Below are positions 17,738 through 30,231 of a DNA stretch of 64,000 bases, one piece after another. Position 1 is the first letter of the stretch. The number at the start of each line of letters is the position of its first letter. The notes under the pieces are model-generated. The model was not told the origin of the DNA. It made no database searches and saw only the letters and a list, made by a program, of their open reading frames with translations. The stretch covers positions 22,072,001 to 22,136,000 of the forward strand of contig CP093831.1 of assembly GCA_033063855.1 (NCBI GenBank). The letters are read 5' to 3'. The position numbers and the translations under genes were made by a program. The stretch comes from Smittia aterrima (taxonomy: Eukaryota > Arthropoda > Insecta > Diptera > Chironomidae).

Positions 17738-19229
17738 ATGAAGCTGCTTTGTTTGACTCTGTCATTGTTTATTGTATTCACATGTTGCGGTAAGTTTGCG
17801 TTTTGCAATTTGAATTTTGATTACGTAAGGAGCCGGTAAGATTAAAATAATCAAGTGATTTCGTACGTGACCTTTCAGCCTTCGCATGCTGATAACTCTT
17901 GATAGCGAGTCTCTAAATCCATGAAACAATTTATTTACTTTTGCAGCTGCCGATGAAAAGTGCGTTGAAGGCGCTTCTTATCAGGAAAGCTGTAACACTT
18001 GCACTTGCACAGATTCTGGAGTTTATGTTTGCACTCTTCGTGCTTGTTATGAAGGCCCGACATTCCCAGACACTCCAGTAAATCGAGAGAAAAGAGATAT
18101 TCCCATCAACGATCCAGGATACACATGCACGCCCGGAGCAACTTTCAAGGAACTTTGCAACACTTGTACTTGTGATAGTTCAGGAACTCTCGCCCGATGC
18201 ACTGCCATGGCTTGTGATCCTAATGAACATTACAGAAAACGTAGAGAAGCTGAGGAAACCTGTACATTCGGAGAGGTCAAGAAGATTGTGAGTTTAAAAA
18301 TTTATGCTATGAAGAATTAAAAACTAAAATATTTTGCACTTAGGATTGCAATACCTGCACATGCTCAAAGAACGGTCTCTGGGCTTGCACACGAATGGGA
18401 TGTCCTCCTCAGCCAATTGAAATTCAGCCAGCAGCAAGTAAGTGAATTGTGGAATCGTAATGCTGAACAAAGATTAGAAAACCTTGAAATTGGAATAAAA
18501 TTCTAATAGCTCTGTTATTTAAACAATGACAGAACAAACAAATTGACCGCGAAATAAATATTTTTCAACCTTCTTAAAACAATTATTTGACTTTGAATTG
18601 AAAGCGATTGCGATGAATTGAATTTGCTGTTCTATTCTTAGAGCATCGTTAGGAGCGTTCGTTAGTGGAAGATGAAAAATTAGAATTTAAAAGTTTTCGC
18701 TTTTGAATTCAGAAGAAGTTTATGTTGAGCTTTAAGCTTTAGTTATTGAGCTTTTATTTCTTCAACAGATATCGAGCAAGTCGATGAAAACATCTGTACA
18801 TCAGTTAACGTGGAGGATTGCATTCCTGTGGAACACACGAAAAATAGTTCACCAAGGTTGAGACGACAGCTTCTGAAACAAGAAACCTCCACACAGAGAA
18901 ATAGGAATTCACCGAAAAAGGTTTCATTCAATTTAGAAGCCTCAACGACCACGCTATCTCCGACAACTACAGCAAACAAATTGGAAATTACGCCGACACA
19001 AGCCCCAACAACAAAAACTATTTCATCGACGAGAAGGTCAACTTACGAACGAGGAACCGCCGATAGAATTGTAACGGCAGATGAGTTAAAAGATCCTGCA
19101 TTCCGATGCGTGCCTTCGCTTTCGTTTAAATTGGACTGCAACACTTGTTGGTGTTCTTCCACTGGCAAAGACGCTCGTTACTGCACGAGAATAGCTTGTC
19201 ATACTACAGCCGTTCCGGCAAGCGGATAA
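17738..19229 (+). CDS. pacifastin-type protease inhibitor precursor, four domains with Thr-rich linker
   Basis: Exons 17738-17789, 17947-18287, 18344-18437 and 18769-19229, 315 residues. A signal peptide (MKLLCLTLSLFIVFTC) is followed by three inhibitor domains with P1 residues Leu (CTLRAC), Ala (CTAMAC) and Arg (CTRMGC). A long linker carries a CTSVNVEDC remnant, dibasic RLRR, and Thr/Ser/Pro-rich sequence suited to O-glycosylation. A last domain (CVPSLSF...CNTCWC...CTRIAC) follows. KR/RR sites between domains suggest processing. The phase-0 intron just before DCNTC in domain 3 is at the same position as in domain 2 of the upstream precursor, which supports common origin by tandem duplication. 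Secreted, probably haemolymph or salivary; likely control of serine-protease cascades is inference. AATAAA at 19257-19262. Confidence 0.87.
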
Positions 19230-20722
19230 GCTGTGAAAGCTCAATTTCTGTGAAGAAATAAAGAAGCTTTCGATATTCAAAAAAGCTAACATTTCCAAGT
19301 CGTTTTCCGATAAAAAGATTACTTTCCCTCTTTTTTATTGACATTCCTGTCATTAAACTTGTTCAACTCATGTAATCTCGTTGCTGAAGAGGCGTTTTAG
19401 GTGTAATGTTCGATTTAAATGAAGGCAAAACACATTAAAACGAGCCATCACGTCCGAGACATATTTCAAACATCACGACGCGCCCGTAACTGAACCATCT
19501 TTACGTTCAATCTTGTTGAGTTTCTTTTGTAAAACAATTTTCCCTTTCTATCATCTCGAGGAGATGATTTGTGTCGTTAAATGTTCTCAGGTAGTCCAAT
19601 AAATTAAGTCGATTCTCCATTTCCTCCTCGTCTCAAGTCGTTCGCCTTTCTTATGAGCCATAATGAAGTTTTACAAGCAAACCAGCGCTTCCTATTAAGT
19701 CTTCCCCTCACAGCATTCTCGGAATTCTTTTCAGCGCTAACAAACCGCAAAGCGTTCTTCTAGAATGTAAAACTTATGAATTATGGTTGTGAGCGAGTAA
19801 AAAGTTGAGAAGCTTCCATTTGTATTCCGATTCCAACAAGTTGAAAGAGGATGCGAATGGAAAAGGTTAAAACTTTTCCCATGCAATCGTGTGAAAAACT
19901 TACTTCGTTAGTTTCGTTTTTTTTTCTCGTGTTATCCTTGCGAGAGTGGAAAGAGGAAAGACAAATACTGTCTTCGAATACTAATTTCGTTGCACCGGCG
20001 AAGCGAGAGAAGTGAAGCATTGTGCAATCGGAAGGAATTCAATTTCGAAAGCTTCGGTGGCGCAGGATTACAACGAATATTAATTTTCTTCACTCGAAAG
20101 AATTTTTAAACTTGCACAACCCATAAATAACGTAATATGGCAATAAAGTTCATTAAGTATGAAATTAATATTTCCCTCGCTATGCGGTTAGAATGGAAAA
20201 TGAAAAGTTTCCCGTGCTTCGGTCATGTTGGTGATTTTTTATTCTCGTAAATATTTTACGTCATTGGCTTCTTCAATATTTAAAGCTTTAATTATTAATG
20301 ATCCGAAATACGATCAAAACAATTAGAAGACGGAGGGAGCGAAGGGCTTTTCACTTGTGGAAATGTTTCTAAATAAAAGAATTTATCGATTGATTGAAGA
20401 AATGAAGTTGTAGAAGCTGAATTCTAAAAGCTTCCTCTTCGTAGAAAAATCCCTAAAACTTTATTTTTACTTGAAAAAATATTTCCGACAGGAACTTTCC
20501 GTTCGATCAATCCGAATATTTGAAAGTTTTATATTTTCGTTCCGGTTGAAACTGCTTCCCATTGTCCGATTATAAAATCTTCTTGACAGACAAGCGACAG
20601 TCTTCTGGATATCAAGTCGGACCGGACCTTGCCAGAAAAACATTTCTTGGCGAAAGCTTTCGCTTTAACAAATTTTCTCTTTAACATTTTCCTTTCATTG
20701 AAAATAATTTCAAAAATCTCAG
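19230..20722. other. no gene seen apart from a 3' UTR
   Basis: Starts with the 3' UTR of the four-domain inhibitor gene (AATAAA 19257-19262). The rest has no supported coding exon or repeat. Confidence 0.5.
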
Positions 20723-20997
20723 TCAAGAAAATAAACATTTCTTCACTCAAAGCCAACCAAGGTCGAAATGTGCTTAAACGAAAATTTCCTGCAGTCAAAA
20801 ATACTTCGCTCAACAACAGTAATTACAATAATTTCCATTTCTATGATGAAAAATCAACAAGCTTCTTAGAAGCGCTTCACGAAAATTTAAATCTTCGTCG
20901 GCAGCCCGTGTTTCCAACGCTGAGTCGACGGAAGTTTATTAAAGGAAATTTAAATGCGATGTACTTGAAGCCTGATCCGAATATTGATGAGTCGTAA
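20723..20997 (+). CDS. candidate terminal exon, unknown product
   Basis: An open frame of about 91 codons follows a plausible acceptor (AAAAATCTCAG at 20712-20722) and ends at 20997, with AATAAA 63 nt after the stop (20060s of the same kilobase: 21060-21065). The translation is polar and includes basic pairs (VLKRKF, NLRRQP, SRRKF) and ends KPDPNIDES. Base composition is richer in mixed codons than the surrounding non-coding DNA. Dibasic spacing could mean a processed peptide precursor, but no known peptide is recognised and no upstream exon with a signal sequence was found. Confidence 0.3.
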
Positions 20998-23900
20998 TTT
21001 TGAATCCTAAATAGGTTGAGAGCATGTTCAACATCCTCGATTGATTTGCGTTCCACTTTAATAAATATAAAACATTTTAGGGACTCAAAAGTCTTTGAAC
21101 ATTCGCCGCAAACATTTTCCTGAGTTTTTCCAAGCAGATTTAATTAGAAGCTGTCTTTAACCGTTTAATTAATATAGAACGGATCTTAATTAACGCTCTC
21201 GCTCTACATGGAAATTCAATTCACGGCTGAACAATTCCTCTTCCGTTTCCTACGCAAAATACTCCGCCGCCCCTTTCTCGGAGAATTGAAACCTTTTCCT
21301 CAAGTCAAGTAGCTGAAACACCGAGTTTATTCACATCTTCTCATCACTTCTTGTTCAGCTTTCACGCCAGTTCATGAAAGGATGTTATGGTGAGGATTCA
21401 TTGAAAAAGCGTAAACTTCAAGCCTTTCAAGGACAAACCAAAGATTCTCTCTTCCGCTCGAACAAATATTCGTCTTACTCATGTAGCAAGAATAAACAAA
21501 AATCCTTAGAATGAATTTCAAATGTTTTCGCAAACAACACAATGTCGAATGGAAATTGCAGTTCGATGTCTGCATTCGTATGCTACAGTTACGAGGAAAG
21601 TAAAACAAACTGAAATTTATCATGAGAATCCTGAATATTCTTCAATTTGTTCTGCTCATGTTGGTTTGTCGAGACTCTGAGATGACAATCCAACGTATTC
21701 TGATTAAGATCTAGACTTGAACTTGTTTAATTTTGGTTTTGAGAGAACTTTTTTGATGTCAATCTCCTTCAGTTCGATAAGATCTCAAGTTTCTTTTGAT
21801 GTTCAAATCAGCTCTTTCGAGGCAGCAGTGCAATGGCCAGACTAGTCACGCTCAGGCAGTTTTTGAAACGTTCCAGATATTTTCGATTATTAAGGAAAAC
21901 TTTTCCGATTTCTTCTCAACATTTCAGTCTTCATCGCCTTGCAGCTGCTTGAGTCTCGAATTCATTTCATCCTCGATCGAGCTTGAAACGCTCTCATTCC
22001 CTTTTATGCTACTCTTAGAATAAATTCATATCGTTTTGGATGGATTCATGTGATGCAACACATTTCCAAGGAGAAATTCAATTTCGTTCGTTTTCCCAAC
22101 CACACAACAAATCAGAATATTCGAGAAGTTCTTTCGATTTCACCAAAAGCACTTCACTTGTCGATATGGAGATTTAGATTAAGCGTGCAAGTTATCATGA
22201 AGTTCACTTCATTCATCGAGAGATTTGATTTTCCCTCGTGCAAACACTTTTTAAATAATCATCTTGTATTTCATTTCTTCTCATGCGACCATTCTCTCTC
22301 TCCCCATCTCGATCCGCTTTCCGATAAATCCCTCCGAGGAAGCTGAGAAAACTTCATTTAAAATCCCCTTTCGTAAAGCTCTGAAATACATTTTAATCTT
22401 ACACGTATCCGGAGAGAAGCACTTAGTGTAACTCGAGGCTTTGTGCAATCAATGCTGCTTTTGTCCGGATGAGTCTTCATATCTTCTCATCTTTATAAAT
22501 TTTTGTCGAAGCATCGCCTTGTGTAGTCGTTAGTAGACATAAATTGTCGGGAAAACAACAAAAGCGAACTGCACGAAGCGAGAATTAATTTATTATTCCA
22601 GTCGCAACGCTCATCGTTTCTGATCAGAACTTGTAATCCCCTTTTCATGATGGATGTCATTAGACCTTTGAGATTTATGTGGACTTTTATTCGAAAGAAT
22701 GAGAAATGACTTTTTAAATCGATTTTAAAGTTTTGTTGAAGCTTGAGTTTAACTTTTTGATTTTAAAATCTCTCAGCTTCTGAGAAAAAGCCCTTCAAAG
22801 TTAAACTGTTGTCACTCTTATTTTTGAACATTTTTGAAATGTTTTACTGCTTTTCGACATCTTCGATTCCGTCGTTTTAAAATAACGAGGATGTCAATGT
22901 CATCAACGACAATTCAGGATAGAACTCAAACACTTGAAATAGAAAACTTGAGACATCTTGAGACAAATCGTCAAGTTCTTCTCTTGTGTAATGGTTCAAC
23001 AAGAATTTCAATTCAGTCGATTCCAGTGAAGAGCATCAAGTCGATATCAAAGAAATTGTAAAGTTCAAACGAAAAAAAAGAGTTGATTGACATCATTGGA
23101 GTTGTTGAGAATTCAAACAACGAAGGGTTCAAATCAAAGGCTCTAATGGCGATAAAACTTTTGTATTCGAAGAGACTTTTGAGACTCATGTAATCAAATA
23201 TCATCAATCTTTAACACTTGTTTAACAAACTGTTTTTTATGGTTCGACGAAATGTCGGACGGCGAAGGGAAGATGGGAACAGAATGTCCCAAAGGTGAGT
23301 CAATTTGAATCAGCAAAAGAAGGATGGAAAAAAATATATTTCGTCAAAGCTCCCACGAGTACGAAAAATCTTGATTGGACAGGATACAGCGTCTCTTGAA
23401 AGGAAATTCGACATCTGATGCGAATAACAAACTTCTCTCAATGATTTTTCGTTAGAAATCCTTTTGCTTCTTTTTTTAAAGCACAAACATTTCCGTTTGC
23501 TGCCATAAAAATGTTTCCATATCGACCCAAGTCGTTGGCACAGCAGTAGCAGCGTGTGAATCTCATTATGCAGTCGTCACAAAGTGTTAAATAAACTTAT
23601 CTCGTAATCGTAAGCATATCTTTTCAATTCAGGTCGAGAGTTTACGGATGTGCGAGAAGTATAAGACGCCGCATTATGTGTGGAATTATCATTTCGAGAA
23701 GTGGAAAACATTTCCATATCATACTCGAATCATATTTTATAAAATGTGACATAAACGATTCCAATTGTAATCTTTTAGACTAACCCAAGGGTTTTTTTTT
23801 CTGTGAGACGATGAGATCAGAGAGTAAGTAACGGCAGATGACAATCGACAATTGGAATCGATTTAGGGATCAAGGCGTTGGTATAAACTACCGAAGAATC

Positions 23901-24852
23901 ATTGAGTAGCATCTGCGTTCACTCTAAATCTGACTGTTATTATCAAATCACCGTTTGATCAGCTTCGATTTCCGACCCGCCTCCTCCTTCGACTTCATTG
24001 AGAGAGAAATCTTTTCTTAAAGTGAACGAAACACTTTGCAACGCTATCAAGCTCGTTAACTTTTATGTTACGTTTATTCGTAAGCAGATCTCGCTTCACT
24101 CCGGTTTTCAATGGTGCTGGCAAGTCTCTGGCTCAGAAGTAATTGTAAAACGACAGTTAGAGAAAATTTGTTCAGACATTTATTTTGATGGCCGTTGGGA
24201 GTGACTCAGGCATTGAATGAAGTATTAAGAATCAGTCTACGTGCTGTGACGACCTTCATTCACAAATTGAGTCAACAGTTCATCCTTTTCTTCGAAGTCA
24301 AACTTCATTTAAAATTCATAATTCAGTCCACAAAGGCCTTAAGCGAATTTCAAAAGTTTGAGTTGCTTCCGAATTCAGTTCAACAACTTTAACCTGCCAC
24401 ATCAACAAGGAAGACAAAAATTTAATAAACTTTCATAATCAATTATTTGTCGGAAAGTTTCTGATGATAGAAACCTCAGGAAATTATCCCGAACCCTTTC
24501 ATAAAAAGGTTGACTCGAAAACTCTTCGAGCATTAAGCGAGAAGGTGTGAAGAAATGAAACGATTCAACTTTGACTTTGCGTCATTCATCGAGTTCACGA
24601 TAATATTTCCCGATAGAACCCTCCCGATTTTCCTTTGACATTCACTGACAACAATTGTCGATTCATTCAAGTTTTTTTTCCCTTCGAAGCAACAACGATA
24701 ACTTTTTTTGTGTTCAACCTTTATTAATGAAATGATTTCACTCTCTTCGTGTCGTGTCATGTACGCTGCAGGCAATGAGATTAATTAGAAAACTTGCTGC
24801 TCTCCTCCTTAAAATTGAAATTCTTTGACAACTTCGTGAATACAGAAGAGAT
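20998..24852. other. about 3.9 kb without a supported gene
   Basis: AT-rich intergenic DNA. Short open frames (for example 22050-22346 and 22834-23061) lack domain signatures and splice support. Confidence 0.45.
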
Positions 24853-25203
24853 TTAAGAATATTTTGCGGTAACTTCTTCGTAAGCTTTCTTCATTTTTAC
24901 GATTTTGAATTTATCAGCGATAACAATGTTTTCTCTTGCTAAGTCCAAAGAACAAGGTAGAGTCTCGTTTGTATAAATGAAATGGAGCAACGACCGAACA
25001 GCGAAAAAGCTATAAATGGAAATTTCAACTTCTTTGGCTTCTTTGTTATCGTCGATAATTTGCGCCAACACTGGACATCGAATTGCGAGAATTGTTTTGT
25101 GAACTTTAAAGGTTCGGTTGCCAGCGAGGCGGTTGCAGACGATCTTGAAATCAGAAAAACGTCCGGAGATCCACAAATCTTTGATTCCTTCATTTATTTC
25201 CAT
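24853..25203 (-). CDS. BTB/POZ-domain protein, BTB only
   Basis: Single exon, 116 residues, nearly all one BTB fold. It shows FSDFKIVC (first strand), FKVHKTILAIRCPVLAQII (the HKxxLaxrSpvF signature), VEISIYSFFAVRSLLHFIYT, and a final helix region ADKFKIVKMKKAYEEV. BTB domains dimerise and recruit cullin-3 ubiquitin ligases or chromatin partners. No MATH, Kelch or zinc-finger partner domain is fused, and no further exon is obvious on either side. It resembles the BTB part of speckle-type (SPOP/RDX-like) proteins that are often expanded in arthropods. It may be an intact small adaptor or a fragment of such a gene. Confidence 0.7.
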   Translation of the reverse strand: MEINEGIKDLWISGRFSDFKIVCNRLAGNRTFKVHKTILAIRCPVLAQIIDDNKEAKEVEISIYSFFAVRSLLHFIYTNETLPCSLDLARENIVIADKFKIVKMKKAYEEVTAKYS

Positions 25204-27442
25204 TTTGAATTGAAGGAGATTTAATTTTAAATATTTTAAAAAATAAAAGTTTTCCGTTGAAATGCAAACTTAAAGTGAGAATGAATTTTCAAAATGTATT
25301 CGAAGTTTGCTCAGTTAATTTTTCTTGAAAATTTAATATTTGAAATATTCATCGACGAATGGAAACTTAAGTGGAATTAGAATTGAAGATCACATGAACC
25401 TAAGTGGATTTCGTTAGATCTCAATTGGGAATTTTCTTTTTGTGAATAACTTCCGTCTCATTCAGTTCCCTGTCATCAGGCAATTGTCAAACAAACAATT
25501 CTAATCACTAAGCCAATTCTCAATGAAATAAATTCTATTCTCGTTCTGCAAGAAAATTCATTCAAATCGTCTTCGGTCGGAGAAATGCTCAAGTTTGATT
25601 CCTGCACGTTCTCTTTTTTTATTTCTTTCTTTTCCTTGTCAATTCAGTCGTTCATCGATTTCCATTGTTGCTCAACAGTGAACTCCCTCAGCATTCTTCA
25701 TCTTCGTATCTTCGTCCTCCTCATTTAATGATTCCTGGTTTAATTACAACACATACTATCTACAACAATGATTATTACAAATTTGGGGAGATCGTGAAGA
25801 GTCTTTAGAGAGTTTTCGGAGTGAAAAACCAAAGTTGTTATGGTTTAAAGGCCTGCTTACTCTACATTCCTCTTATGTGTATATTGAAATTCTTCCGGTT
25901 GTTAAAAGCTCATATTAAACTTTAGAGAAATGGCTGAATTGGCGAAGCCCCTTTCTCATGCAACCGCAATAAAAAACGAATTATAATCGGCCTCTTGCGG
26001 GCCTAGCGCCGTTCTTTTAATTTTTCCGACAAAATTAAATTGAAAACCTTTACGGTTGTGTGTTGAGGAAAATAGGGTTCCGCTTACCAAGAGCCTCATA
26101 AAGTCGAGAATTTGCATACGTACGAGCCGGAGCTCTGCGCAATTTCCTAGACTCGAAAGTGGCCGTAAAGAGACGTAACTGAAGAGCTCGCATTTAAATG
26201 TCATAAATTCGTGTCACATTTGGCCCAACTCGAGGCAGCACATCGATAAGTGTTATTCTGAAATTAAATTCTTCGCCCCGCTACTTGACACAAGCGTTGA
26301 AAAGTTTTTCTTTCCCAATGAAGAAAATTTACCGAGCGAAATGGAATATCTTGTTTCTCCAGTTGAAACTGCCACAAGACATTACTGTAGATTGGTACAA
26401 GCCAGAAGAATTTTAAAGAGTTTTCTTTTTCTTCCAAGTATTTAGCTGGGAAACTTATTTAGCTTGTTCTTGTCTTCAACGTTCCCTAAGACTTCATTCC
26501 CTCTCCCTTCTCCTCGAATGTACTTCACATAGTCTCTTAATTCAATTTCGGAAAATTAAGACTGTTCGTGCAGGAATTCTTGTGAAAGAAAGCAGCAGAG
26601 CTCCATTGACAATTGTATTTTGTTTTGTCGAGCTCCGGTTTGTTATGATCAAAGCTTTTTATATATTTTAATAATAACTTCATTCAAATGCGAAGCGTTT
26701 TTCGTCCTACGAGCGGACAAAGGAAATTTTAATAAAAGCTAACCGAGCAATGATGCAAATTGCTTCGACGTGTTGCTACTCTTTGAGAGATAAGAAAACA
26801 ACAATAAAGTATTAAGCGTAACGACTTGGAATATTCCATCATTAAGAGACTTATGTACATAAACGTACAAGCGAATAAAAAATAAAAAGAATCTCGTCAA
26901 AGCTCCGTTCTTTTTACTTGAACGCTGTTTATCGAAGACAGTTCGGCTGTAAACCAAACATCGTAAAATCCAGATTTTACTGTCGAAGGGGAATAAATGT
27001 ATAAAACCTTTTAAGATCCGGATGTAATGAATTGTGATGATCTCAGGCGGATTCCGCTTGCTCCCAACTGCCGCTCTCGCCGGAAAAAAATGTAAGCGAA
27101 GATGGAAATTCCATCGTCGTAAAAAAATTTATGTTCTATCTCCTTCGACTTGTAGATTCAACAAATGACATGAGATTACAGTAAACGAATGTGCACAATT
27201 CTCGTTGCACTTTATTCTATCGATCACTCGTTCTACTGTAATTTATTTCACGGCTGTCGTCCCCAAGAAATTTATAATTTTTATTCCTTATCACAAAAAG
27301 GTTGATTGGGAATTTTGTCATATTTGAATTTTGGTTGACACAAATGAATGAACAAACTTTCTACTTTCATATTTAGTTTGCTTCGACAACTTGAATTCTG
27401 TTGGAACAATTAAAATAGCGAATATTGCAACTTAGATAAACT
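25204..27442. other. about 2.2 kb without a supported gene
   Basis: AT-rich. The open frames at 25956-26204 and 26739-26957 (minus) have no recognisable domains. Confidence 0.45.
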
Positions 27443-27516
27443 AACCGCAATAGCTTAGTTGGTAGAGCGACAGATGAAAAGTCTGGAGGTCGTGGGTTCG
27501 AATCCCACTGCGGGGC
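27443..27516 (+). tRNA. degenerate tRNA-like sequence (tRNA-Phe-like)
   Basis: An intact D arm (TAGCTTAGTTGGTAGAGC) and T arm (GTGGGTTCGAATCCCAC) are present. The anticodon arm CAGA-TGAAAAG-TCTG lacks the normal T33 placement, and the acceptor stem pairs only over CCGCA/TGCGG with two outer mismatches. The GAA in the loop is compatible with tRNA-Phe missing one base, but a tRNA pseudogene or tRNA-derived SINE head is more likely. A T-run near 27590 follows about 70 bp later. Confidence 0.45.
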
Positions 27517-30231
27517 TTACTCCGTGAAAAGATTTTCGTTTTGCAATTTTTGCATTAAAATTCTCGTTCAAACAACAATATTCAATATTTTTTTTTTTTT
27601 TTTTGAGAATAATAAAATGATTTACGAAAAAAGTCATTGAGACTGCTCTTCCCATTTTTTTTTATTAAAGAACTGACCTAGATCAAAGCCTAGATCAATT
27701 TAATAAGAAGCCTCGTGAAATCATCTTCACTTAGACAGTCAACCCAATCGTTTATCTCGGATCATCCTTTATAATCACATCTCGTCTCCCCTTTTTTGCC
27801 TAACATAATTACTTGATCATTAATAATTCAGCTTCTTTGAGTCTTCCAGACGTTTCATCTTATTGCAACAAATGCTTTCCTCTCCGTGCAAAGGCAAAAA
27901 GAAATCTTTTGAGTAATTAAGCTAAAAAGTGCCAATTAGACTTAATGACTCCGAAAGGAAAAAGGAGAGCAAACATTTGTCAATATTTCTCATTTTCCTT
28001 TGAATTAGAAAGACTAGGACTCTCGTAGGCGTATTGCGCGATCTCTCATGAAATTTCCTGACGTTTAAAGGTCTACATCAGAGAAATGTGGGATTCAAGT
28101 TGAAATCAATGGGAAAAATGCTGCAAATCGAATTCTTAATATTATTCAGGTATCTTGCGAAAAGTCCCAAAACGACAAGGGAAACGAACAAGAGAAGGAA
28201 ACTTCACTAGCAACAATCTTATTGATTTTCTTGTTCTTTCTCTTGCCAGCAAATTTGATTCCTAACAATGCGATTGTCGATATCCGAAAAACACGGAATG
28301 GAATTTTAAAAGGACCGTTCCACCCTCGAGGAGTTTCCTTCTTCTAGATGATAAATTGCGGCCACAAGCAAAGTTTGATTTCACATCTGTAGCCTCGTTT
28401 GTTGATGAAACAAATTTAAAAGTCAGAGCAAGATTCATTGAGTATTCAAAGCTAAGATTAGAGCTAATCATTTGCATCTAAATGAGTCGTCATTGCAAGG
28501 AAATCGAAAGAAAAACTTTGAAGCTTTCAAATGCGATCCATTAATCACGTTGAAATGTTAAAATGACAGCGGAGAATAATCTAATATCATTAACGAACCC
28601 CTTTCAGAAAAGTCTTCACTTGAAATCTCCTCTGAAGTTGGTGAAACTTTCTTCTCCGATAGAAGTTTCGCATAATTTTAATTCGAGGTGAGAAAGAAAC
28701 GGAGAAAAAAAACTTTTCTACAACCTTCGGAGGTAAAAAAGTTTTAGATTTGAAACATATATCAAACGAGAGAGAGAGGACTGAGGTCATTCAATGCCAC
28801 AAATAGTCTTAAAGTTTTGCCACTCTCTCACCAGCGTACGACTTGTCAAGTCATGATACTCCATCAACTTTCGTCCAATGATTTAAACGCTTTTTAGTTG
28901 GACTAGTCCCTCGGAAGAATAAGCAGCAATATTTATGCAATGTAATTTATCATTTGAAGGAACAAAGCAAAATCTGAATCCAAAGGGAGTGAAGAACAAA
29001 AGCTGAAAGAGAAAAATCGGCCGTTGCCGCAATCCAGTGAGAGATTGTCACGCCATGTGAGTAATGAAGTTTGCCTAACAATCCGCAACACAAGTCATTC
29101 CGGGAAAATGATTAGCAACTTTTTCCATCTCGTCTCGTATAAATTGATAAGAGAATGGATCTGCAAATAATGTGGAAACTATCAAGAATCGATCAACGTC
29201 ACGAGTCATTTTCCTTTCAGACATTGACTGTACGACTTCTGACTGCACAAACATTTTCCCTTTATCGCGCAAACAAATTCCGATTCGGGAATATTTCGTG
29301 GAGCGAATTGTTTTCACGTACGAGCAGATGACATGCTTGACACTGAGAACAACATTTTGAGATTTTAAAAGGCAAAAGGCAAAGAGAACATAAATTATTT
29401 AAATTGCATTGCAGAAAGCCAAAATAATTTTTATTTATGGAATTCATGTTTATATTTAATGTGATCTTTATATTTTCGGTAAACATATGTTTCCTTCCAT
29501 GCAACTGCATGCATTTCCTCGTTTGCATAACGTAGAAAAATAATAAATTTCAACATGTTTCGAGGGTGTTGCCATGTACGATCAAGTTTATATTTTTTGG
29601 TTGGAATAAAAATCCAGTGTGGCAATTTTTATTCTCGCGAGATTGATTTGAAGAATTTCGTAAGAATATTGTTGGGAAGATTAGCTTGATTTCTTGTTGA
29701 AAACTTTCATTCAATGTTTGCCATACTGGAAGCTTTGAAGTTTGAATTGAATTACAATGTTGCATGATTCAGGTTACAAAGTTTTAGACGTTCTAGGGAA
29801 ATATCATTAGTTTCACTTTTTCAGCTTCTGAAAGTAAACTTTTGATTCATAATATTTCACTTCATGATTTTTAAATAAACATAACGATTTAAAAGCTTCT
29901 GAAAGAAATCAATATCGTTAAAAGTTATTGTTCCGAAATTATTTCAAGGTCTTTGACTACGAAGTCTTCTTCCCACGGAAAATATTAAAATTTTTATGTG
30001 TTCGTTGATTTTGTTGCGAAGCGATGTTTCTTAGAAAATTAAAGCTGATTAAATTTTAATCTCCTTCAATGTGAAAACATAATTTTAATTATTTCCCTTC
30101 CGGTGTAACAAAAATATTTAAAGAAAAAAAGCAATTACAAAATTAATTACAAGAATGAAAAATCAAAGGAGGCTTGGTGACAAGATTTTAATTTATTTCT
30201 GAAGACGTTTTGAATCTTTTATGAGTTGATT
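27517..30231. other. about 2.7 kb without a supported gene
   Basis: AT-rich intergenic DNA upstream of the Lifeguard gene. A T-run sits near 27590. No exon or repeat could be supported. Confidence 0.45.

Noticed and set aside
25956..26204. Open frame with CAELRL also seen at 60551-60844
   Set aside because: The shared residues are few and the DNA around them does not align well enough to call a repeat.
27455..27655. Minus-strand open frame containing VGFEPTTSRL
   Set aside because: This motif is the well-known antisense translation of a tRNA T-arm/anticodon region; the frame overlaps the tRNA-like sequence.
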